Notes under the pieces: model-generated
Seen by the model: only the letters and a program-made list of their open reading frames with translations
Databases searched by the model: none
What the model was told of the DNA's origin: nothing
NCBI GenBank assembly: GCA_964449305.1
Contig: CAYUYM010000115.1
Span: 1-11,504 of the forward strand
Source: CAYUYM01 sp964449305
GTDB taxonomy: Bacteria > Bacteroidota > Ignavibacteria > SZUA-365 > CAYQST01
Direction: 5' to 3'
Length of the DNA: 11,504 nt
Shown: piece after piece, positions 1 to 4,982 of the stretch
How the letters are laid out: each line of letters opens with the position of its first letter
Position numbering within the stretch: position 1 is the stretch's first letter
Translations under genes and position numbers: made by a program

Positions 1-371
1 AGTCGGCGCAATATCGTGAATTTCTCCACTCGATGTGTATGCAGGGTGACTCTCTGTCACAGCTGATCTGCCAATCATTATCCAAGAAATCATATACGCC
101 AGATCACGATCATTCACCATCGGTGACGCTTTTCCCCAGTGTTGTGAGGCAGCAGGCTCAATTACACCTTTCACTGTTGGAGGCGGGATCAATGACGTTC
201 AATATCTACGATGAGGCTGGCAGGTTGTACTCATCTTCAAACACGACTTTCCATACATCGGGTACATTCACTCACGCAATCGATATATCGAATCTGCCTT
301 CCGGGCGGTATTTTATGGTCTCGATTTTCAACAATCATCATACTGCAATTGATCGTTTCATCAAGCAGTAG
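1..371 (+). CDS. 3' end of a secreted protein with a T9SS type A C-terminal sorting domain (5' partial)
   Basis: The reading frame is open from base 3, so the gene begins upstream of the window; the ATG codons at 33 and 39 are probably internal. The visible 122 residues end at a TAG at 369-371. Residues about 40-122 fit a Por secretion tail (type A sorting domain): a start of the form SVTLFPS, then a beta strand with FNIYDEAGR, then a G-T-F-T-H segment, then DISNLPSGRYF and a final short strand ending in a basic FIKQ. In this family the domain directs a Sec-exported protein through the type IX outer-membrane machinery and is then cleaved off. The passenger domain is not in the window, so its function is unknown. 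The domain call is from pattern recognition. FNIYDEAGR and LPSGRYF are the strongest cues. Confidence 0.82.
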   Translation, partial: SAQYREFLHSMCMQGDSLSQLICQSLSKKSYTPDHDHSPSVTLFPSVVRQQAQLHLSLLEAGSMTFNIYDEAGRLYSSSNTTFHTSGTFTHAIDISNLPSGRYFMVSIFNNHHTAIDRFIKQ

Positions 372-1242
372 GTTCTCCACCATTGCAGACCTTTTGGTTG
401 AGACATTACGCCGAGCGCTATTCACCCCACCTCTGCGTACAAGCCTGAAGCAATCCACATGATCAACTCCCCCAGCCTTCAGCCATCACCTCCGGCAATC
501 GGCGGATCCCACAGGCCGACGAACGATGCCGGACGAGTCGCGCACCCTGACCCGGAGGTGGGGCCACGCAAGACGCGCCGATTGGACACCGTCAATGTCA
601 AGAACAGAATTCATGAGATGGCCGAAGGCCTGCACCGCAAAGAGGAGCAGCTTGAGAAGCGCTTGAAACGGGCCAAGATGATCGTTGACGTCCCAATCAC
701 TCTGATTGCTCCAAGACTTGGAACTGCCTTCGCAAGCCGGGGATTCCGACGTCTGGGGATTTCAGCGCACCGCCATACGCTTGGGACCGGCGCATTGTGC
801 GCGACAATGAGGGCGCCACGCTCGTCATTGTATCGTACACGCAATCCCGCGCCCATGACGCCCACGAACGCCACAGCGCCTCGACGATCACCCCGAGCGC
901 TGAAGGCCAGGGAGGTCCAAGAGGTCGGGGGCCTGTGTCAAGGTGACCGGGGTATTGATCATCACAAACCACTCCAGGAAGCGCCAGAAACACCATGAAG
1001 CATCACCCCATCATTCCTGACCGGCAACAGTCCATTGCGGAAGCGCGCCAGGCCATGTCTCCGTGGTACTATATGGATCGCCCGCAATCATGCAGACACA
1101 AGCCCATCCCGGAGATGGCCCATCATGGCTGTGCAGATGCGGTGATCCAGGTAAAGAAATCATGCACTCGGACACACCTGCTTCCATCGTCGCAAGCGCT
1201 TCGTGAGGGGATGCCCCGTCATCCCACCCATGCAGAATGCCG
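372..1242. other. Stretch of about 870 bp with no convincing gene
   Basis: No ORF here has a good ribosome binding site, a recognisable domain and consistent codon use together. Several frames hold short protein-like pieces. Frame 459-998 contains a charged helical segment near 590-690. A different + frame around 715-930 reads as a plausible soluble fragment (GDFSAPPYAWDRR, then TLVIVSYTQSR) and stops near 937. Coding-like character jumping between frames is what a decayed gene looks like, but I cannot name the parent. I see no tRNA, rRNA or clear terminator in it. Confidence 0.5.
459..998 (+). CDS. Doubtful ORF, 179 codons, with a charged helical segment
   Basis: This is an open frame from ATG 459 to TGA 996-998. 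There is no Shine-Dalgarno-like sequence upstream of the ATG. The N-terminal third is Pro/Arg-rich and looks non-coding. Residues about 45-75 (VKNRIHEMAEGLHRKEEQ and the basic stretch after it) could form a coiled coil. The last third is again Arg/Pro-rich and reads like translation of GC-rich non-coding DNA. It is listed only because part of it looks coding; it may be a remnant of a frameshifted gene. No family is recognised. Confidence 0.17.
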   Translation: MINSPSLQPSPPAIGGSHRPTNDAGRVAHPDPEVGPRKTRRLDTVNVKNRIHEMAEGLHRKEEQLEKRLKRAKMIVDVPITLIAPRLGTAFASRGFRRLGISAHRHTLGTGALCATMRAPRSSLYRTRNPAPMTPTNATAPRRSPRALKAREVQEVGGLCQGDRGIDHHKPLQEAPETP

Positions 1243-1334
1243 TGTATATCAACCCACCAAAACCGCCGCTTTCTGCGTCAGATCATGAGAGCTAAAACCG
1301 TCATGATTTTATCTCGCTTTTCTTGGCAGGTTCC
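1243..1334 (+). repeat. 92-bp dispersed repeat, copy 1
   Basis: This block recurs at 3812-3903 in the same orientation. Aligned by eye, 88 of 92 positions are identical and there are no gaps. Both copies hold a perfect 7-bp inverted repeat (ATCATGA / TCATGAT, here 1282-1288 and 1301-1307) around a 12-nt loop, followed by a T-rich stretch. The flanks on both sides are unrelated, so the edges are sharp. One frame is open through both copies with the shared peptide RAKTVMILSRF, and two of the four differences are silent in it, but no start or domain makes this convincing as a gene. It lies about 190 bp upstream of the DUF805 gene. Its function is unknown. Confidence 0.85.
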
Positions 1335-1510
1335 GCGTTGGCTTTCACCAGAAGACCAGAGTTACCCCTATACCCTTGTGCTTGGCAGAGGACGTGTGGG
1401 TACGCCACCGGCTGCGCAGCCATGAAGGGATATGTCTGAAGGCAGGTGCACCCGTTCAACCGCCCACGATGATTGATTACAAGCTGCATATGTCGCACCT
1501 AATCTGAACA

Positions 1511-1516
1511 AGGAGG
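1511..1516 (+). promoter_or_regulatory. Ribosome binding site of the DUF805 gene
   Basis: AGGAGG lies 4 nt before the ATG at 1521. It is one of the strongest Shine-Dalgarno matches in the window and fixes the start of this gene. Confidence 0.8.
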
Positions 1517-1520
1517 AAGT

Positions 1521-1901
1521 ATGGAATGGTATCTTGCTGTAATGAGGAACTACGCCGGTTTTGAGGGAAGAGCCAGACGGCGAGAATATTGGATGTTTTC
1601 ATTATTCAATGGCTTGTTTACACTTGCCGCCATTGTATTGGACGCTGCAACAGGTGGAAGCACGATGCCACTGCTTGATTATGGACCATTCCAGATTCTC
1701 TATGGCGTGGCAACCTTCATCCCATCATTGGCAGTATTGGTACGGCGGCTTCACGATGTGGGGAAAACGGGCTGGTACCTGTTGGTGGTGCTCATCCCGA
1801 TTCTTGGCGCCATTTGGTTGTTGGTGCTGGCGTGTACCGAGGGCGACGCTGGTGTGAACAAATACGGCGCCGATCCAAAGAAGGGACAACGGTCACGGTG
1901 A
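1521..1901 (+). CDS. DUF805 family inner-membrane protein
   Basis: The product has 126 residues, typical for DUF805 (the E. coli YhaH/YhaI type). Family marks are the N-terminal MEWYL..M.NYAGFEGRARRREYW, where an amphipathic entry segment carries the GRARR.EYW signature, then RRLHDVGKTGWY near residues 75-86, and a C-terminal G.NKYG.DPK. Hydrophobic segments at about 25-41, 57-74 and 86-105 suggest three or four passes through the cytoplasmic membrane. The molecular role of DUF805 proteins is not established. The gene stands alone between a gene-poor stretch and a minus-strand ORF, with no operon partner. The start is set by AGGAGG just upstream. The gene looks intact. Confidence 0.93.
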   Translation: MEWYLAVMRNYAGFEGRARRREYWMFSLFNGLFTLAAIVLDAATGGSTMPLLDYGPFQILYGVATFIPSLAVLVRRLHDVGKTGWYLLVVLIPILGAIWLLVLACTEGDAGVNKYGADPKKGQRSR

Positions 1902-1949
1902 CAGACATGCCGCTGTTGATTCCGATGATTGGAGGTATCCATTCTCCGT

Positions 1950-1986
1950 GCCGCCTCGCCGCGCACATCATGCAGGTGCGGCGGCA
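1950..1986 (+). terminator. Possible GC-rich hairpin downstream of the DUF805 gene
   Basis: GCCGCGCAC at 1958-1966 can pair with GTGCGGCGGC at 1976-1985 with one bulged base, leaving a 9-nt loop. It lies between the end of the DUF805 gene and the convergent minus-strand ORF, where a shared terminator would be expected. No T-run follows it on either strand, so it is not a standard intrinsic terminator and may be only a chance GC-rich palindrome. Confidence 0.25.
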
Positions 1987-2031
1987 TTTGGCGTGATGCG
2001 CGCAGCAGGTGGGCAGGCCAGATGAAGCGCG

Positions 2032-2310
2032 TCAGGCTGTCACGGCCACGCATCCCAAGGGATGTTGTCCCTGCGACCTGCGTTGCGCACACTCCGCCTT
2101 GAGCTCTTTGCATGCCGCAGCAATGAGAAATACCACCAGGTTCAGCAACTGACCCAGGATATGCAATCCCATGGCTGCGGAGATGGCTCCATACAACACC
2201 ATCCATCTGAATGACCGTGGTCCCATGGACTCGGGGTCTGCGATATAAAACACGGACGGAGCGGCAACAACGACAAAGGGGTTCTTCGCTGTTTCAAGTG
2301 TGTAATTCAT
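2032..2310 (-). pseudogene. Membrane-protein fragment whose upstream part is displaced by the ISL3 element
   Basis: The open minus-strand frame begins inside the IS terminal repeat: its first ten codons (MNYTLETAKN) are IS sequence. Only residues from about 11 on are host sequence, so the native start is missing. The rest reads FVVVAAPSVFYIADPESMG, then a hydrophobic stretch of about 35 residues from FRWMVLYGAISAAMG to FLIAAACKEL, then a charged tail. This would fit one or two membrane segments of a small membrane protein. No family is recognised. I find no matching N-terminal part on the far side of the IS, which argues either that flanking DNA was lost or that this ORF was never a gene. Confidence 0.35.
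2280..2304 (+). repeat. Left terminal inverted repeat of the ISL3 element
   Basis: It begins GGTTCTTCGCTGTTTC and matches the reverse complement of 3578-3602 at about 17 of 25 positions. The transposase stop codon (complement of 2294-2296) lies inside it. Confidence 0.7.
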
Positions 2311-3543
2311 ATTCGAGCTTGCCTGCGACGAGATAGATCATCGTGATGTAATTCCGGACGGAACGATACCCCCGTGCACGGCTTCGTGCCAATTGAATTT
2401 TACTGTTGATTCCTTCTACAACGCCGTTGTTCACCCCGGATGTGACAATCTGCAGGATGCCATGCCAGTGCCGTTGAACGGTCCGTGCCAGGTGCACCAT
2501 CGGGGCAAGACGACTGCGGATCGCGCAACGGTACCAGCGCGTCAGATCCACGGCAGCATCCACCGGGGTTGGATTCCAGAACGCGCGCAGGCCTATGCTC
2601 AGGTTCCAGGCACACACAGTCTTCAGATTGCGCCGCGAAAGGCCGGCAAAACGGTTGCGTTCCGTACTCCGGAGGGTGTCGGGTTTTTCAGCCAGAGGTA
2701 CCGCATCCGTTAAGCTCCTTGACGGTCTTCTGTTCCTCGAGACGCACAAGATCCACCGTATGGCTGGCCAGTTGCATATCGTGGAACAGATCGAACGTGA
2801 TCGCCGCATCCGGCAGATGCGTTTCAACCCCTGCGATGAACGCGGGCGACATATCCATGTACACATCCGTGATTGCAGCGGGATCGCCCTCATGTGCCGT
2901 CAGATCGGCGGCAAAGTGCGCCACCGCGTCCTGCCCTCGACCGGGTGCCGCATACAGGACCCGGCGCGTATCGAGACCGACAAAAACACTCACATACGCA
3001 TGGCCGCGCGCACCTGCCGTCTCATCGCCCGACCAGCTCCACTTCGGCATGCGATTTGTGCGCCAGCGCCTGCTCGATGTGATGACGGATGATCCGCCAC
3101 AGTTTCGTGTCGAACTCGGTCACCATGCGGGATACGTCCGCGACAGGCATTGACTCGGTCATCGCCATCACCAAGGCCTCAAAGAGCAGGGTGAATCCGC
3201 TGCCGGGACTGGCCCACGGAACCGCCGCCAGATGCACCCCGCATGCATCGCACCGAACACGGGGAAACCGTGCATGCAGGTAACATTCATGCTGGAAGAA
3301 GTTGAGATGGCGCCACTGCTTGTCGACGGTATCATGCACAGGACAGTCCAGTGCTGCGCAGGAGGGGCAGGTTAAATGGGCGCCGCGCGTGAAGTCCACC
3401 CGGATGTCCAGCTTCCCCATAGTGGAACTGAAATCGATTGTCATGCATGTCCATGGACGTAGGAGGCCGAGAGCCATGGTGAACAGGTCAATGGTGGTGG
3501 GGTTCATCGCAGTGAGACTCCAGTGAGCTGAAAAGCGACTCAT
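2294..3543 (-). pseudogene. ISL3-family transposase, broken by two frameshifts
   Basis: Three minus-strand frames join into one ISL3 transposase. The first (3543 down to about 3025) gives the N-terminal zinc-binding part, with TCPSCAALDCP and later RVRCDACGVH. The second (about 3040 down to about 2705) carries the first catalytic Asp (GDETAGARGHAYV) and the second (FDLFHDMQ). The third (about 2710 down to 2294) carries the catalytic Glu in VEGINSKIQLARSRARGYR. The frame changes near 3025-3035 and near 2700-2710, each time by one extra base (or two missing), so no single frame encodes the enzyme. The ATG at 3541-3543 or the one at 3505-3507 could be the original start; neither has a good ribosome binding site. 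Sequencing indels could also produce this pattern. Confidence 0.88.
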
Positions 3544-3577
3544 GGAATCTACACAGAGCCACTTATAAACCCACGGC

Positions 3578-3602
3578 TACCCACACGATTTTGCGAAGAG
3601 CC
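3578..3602 (-). repeat. Right terminal inverted repeat of the ISL3 element
   Basis: Read on the minus strand it begins GGCTCTTCGCAAAATC and is the partner of 2280-2304. It lies about 35 nt upstream of the first possible transposase start. Confidence 0.7.
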
Positions 3603-3646
3603 ACCAATGAAGACAAAATGACAGTTGTGGTTGGTGAGGCAACAGT

Positions 3647-3809
3647 TGGGGAGTGCATTTGACCCTGGGTGGGGAATCCATTTAGTCCAGTCTGGGGAAT
3701 GCTTTTGACCCCGGCGTGGGGAATGCTTGTGACCCGGACCTGGGGAATCCTTATGACCCTGGGTGAGGAATACTTTTGGCCCTCTGTGGGGAATCCTTGT
3801 GGCCCTCGA
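3647..3809 (+). repeat. Tandem array of seven 23-24 nt units
   Basis: Units start at 3647, 3670, 3693, 3717, 3741, 3764 and 3787, each opening with TGGGGA (TGAGGA in the sixth). A rough consensus is TGGGGAATNCTTTTGACCC followed by 4-5 variable bases. Unit length alternates between 23 and 24, so no frame is kept and a coding role is unlikely. There are no unique spacers of CRISPR type. The array lies 45 nt outside the ISL3 right end and stops 2 nt before the second copy of the 92-bp repeat. Confidence 0.85.
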
Positions 3810-3811
3810 CA

Positions 3812-3903
3812 TGTATATCAACCCACCAAAACCGCCGCTTTCTGAGTCAGATCATGAGAGCTAAAACCGTCATGATTTTGTCTCGTTTTTATTGGCAGGT
3901 TCC
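3812..3903 (+). repeat. 92-bp dispersed repeat, copy 2
   Basis: This is the partner of 1243-1334, differing at four positions. The internal inverted repeat ATCATGA / TCATGAT is at 3851-3857 and 3870-3876 and is unchanged. Here the block follows the tandem array directly and lies about 115 bp upstream of the yjhP-like gene. In both copies the nearest downstream gene is on the same strand at 115-190 bp, so a role in the leader or upstream region of that gene is possible but unproven. Confidence 0.85.
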
Positions 3904-4017
3904 ACTGCTGCGTGTTGATGACACCAAAATCCTGCGTAGATTGCCATGCATCTCCGCATCAGGCGTTCCATCGCGCACATCATTCGCATCTCATCCCCAT
4001 CAAGGACGCACCGCATC

Positions 4018-4764
4018 ATGGACATCCCACGCATCTTCACCATCACCGAAGCGCATCACCGCATTCACAACCCCTTCACTCCCGACAAGCTCGCGACGCT
4101 CGGAGAGGCGCTGCGTCTGGAACCCGGAGCCAGCGTGCTCGACCTCGGCAGCGGGTCGGGGGAGATGCTGTGCACCTGGGCGCGCGATCACGGCATCACC
4201 GGCACCGGCGTCGACATGAGCCTGCTGTTCACCGAACAGGCGAGGCTCCGCGCCGGGGAGCTCGGTGTGGCGGACAAGGTCCGCTTCATCCATGGCGATG
4301 CGGCCGGCCACGTCTCCGACGAGAAGGTCGATGTGGCCGCCTGTGTCGGCGCCTCGTGGATCGGCGGGGGCGTGCCCGGCACCATCGGGCTCCTGATGCA
4401 GAGCATGCGTCCCGGAGGCATCATCCTCATCGGCGAGCCCTACTGGCGGCGCATGCCGCCGTCGGAGGAGGTGGTGACGCAATGCGACGCACACGCCATC
4501 TCCGATTTCCTTGCGCTTCCCGACCTGCTCGCATCGTTTGGCCGGCTCGGCTGCGATGTGGTGGAGATGGTGCTCGCGGACCAGGATGGCTGGGACCGCT
4601 ATGAGGCTGCCAAGTGGTTGACCATGCGCCGGTGGCTCGAGGCCAATCCCGACGATGACATGGTGAACGACGTCCGTGCCCAACTGACGGCGGAGCCGGA
4701 GCGCTACTCCGCGAACACGCGGGAGTACATGGGCTGGGGAGTGTTCGCCCTCATGCCGCGCTGA
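4018..4764 (+). CDS. yjhP: YjhP-like SAM-dependent methyltransferase
   Basis: From the ATG at 4018 the product has 248 residues, the length I recall for E. coli YjhP, and the resemblance runs end to end. Shared marks include PRIF.I.E..HRIHNPFT at the N-terminus, the SAM-binding motif I VLDLGSGSGEM (residues 40-50), CTWARDHGITGTG after it, IGEPYWR in the middle, and EAAKWLTMRRWLEANPDDD near the C-terminus. It should be a soluble class I (Rossmann-fold) methyltransferase; its substrate is not known for the family. The frame is also open from ATG 3946, but those 24 extra residues are basic and unlike the family, and AAGGA at 4002-4006 favours 4018. It is on the same strand as the hydroxylase cluster, 218 bp upstream of it, so co-transcription is possible but not shown. 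Confidence 0.87.
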   Translation: MDIPRIFTITEAHHRIHNPFTPDKLATLGEALRLEPGASVLDLGSGSGEMLCTWARDHGITGTGVDMSLLFTEQARLRAGELGVADKVRFIHGDAAGHVSDEKVDVAACVGASWIGGGVPGTIGLLMQSMRPGGIILIGEPYWRRMPPSEEVVTQCDAHAISDFLALPDLLASFGRLGCDVVEMVLADQDGWDRYEAAKWLTMRRWLEANPDDDMVNDVRAQLTAEPERYSANTREYMGWGVFALMPR

Positions 4765-4870
4765 CGCACCGGCCTCTTGCCGCACGCAGCTGCCTTCAGA
4801 CGACTGCCCGCCACACCTGCCGGCCCTGTCGCCATTGGATGGCGCACCACAACAATCCCCTCCGCTGTCC

Positions 4871-4927
4871 TTTCGTGTGCGTCGCGTCCTCCATTCGTGC
4901 CATTCGTGTCTTCAGGATTTCGTAATT
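4871..4927 (+). repeat. Degenerate TTCGTG direct repeats in the leader of the hydroxylase cluster
   Basis: The leader between the methyltransferase and the large hydroxylase subunit contains TTTCGTGTGC (4871), CCATTCGTGC (4891), CATTCGTGTC (4901) and TTTCGTAATTTCC (from about 4918). The two central copies are exactly in phase. Short intergenic repeats of this kind are, from memory, seen in several environmental bacteria. I see no hairpin terminator or certain promoter in this leader. Confidence 0.5.
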
Positions 4928-4971
4928 TCCCTGCATGACGGCGGGTCTGCGGGTCCGCACGTCCTGACACC

Positions 4972-4977
4972 GGAGGA
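4972..4977 (+). promoter_or_regulatory. Ribosome binding site of the molybdopterin subunit gene
   Basis: GGAGGA ends 5 nt before the ATG at 4983 and supports that start. Confidence 0.75.
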
Positions 4978-4982
4978 ATCCC

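Larger units (their letters stand above)
2280..3602 (-). mobile_element. ISL3-family insertion sequence (degenerate)
   Basis: The element is about 1.3 kb, usual for ISL3, and is filled by one transposase on the minus strand. The left end reads GGTTCTTCGC and the right end, reverse-complemented, reads GGCTCTTCGC. Over the first 25 positions about 17 match without gaps, including GTG and GTA blocks at about 19-25. ISL3 elements normally make 8-bp target duplications. The flanks here are GACAAAGG on the left and ACCAATGA on the right, so none is visible. This suggests an old insertion or a rearranged end. With the transposase frameshifted, the copy is probably unable to move on its own. Confidence 0.85.

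Noticed and set aside
995..1288. Small ORF overlapping frame 459-998 by 4 nt (ATGA)
   Set aside because: It has no ribosome binding site or domain, and it runs into the 92-bp repeat. The overlap looks accidental.
1282..1307. Intrinsic terminator in the 92-bp repeat
   Set aside because: The 7-bp stem is AT-rich with a 12-nt loop and is followed by TTTTA, too weak for a confident call. No gene ends just upstream of either copy.
2272..3617. GACAAA on both sides of the IS as a target duplication
   Set aside because: The right copy (3612-3617) lies 9 bp beyond the terminal repeat end while the left copy stops 2 bp before it, so they do not form a proper duplication.
3647..3809. CRISPR array
   Set aside because: The units follow one another without unique spacers and differ among themselves. 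No cas gene is in the window.
3549..3821. Repeat-containing protein on the minus strand (HSPRRGQKHSP-like)
   Set aside because: The apparent peptide repeats come from the 24-nt units. The mixture of 23 and 24 nt breaks the frame, and the ORF runs into the IS end.
3946..4017. Longer start for the methyltransferase gene
   Set aside because: The extra 24 residues are basic and unlike the family; MDIPRIF at 4018 matches the YjhP N-terminus and has AAGGA upstream.
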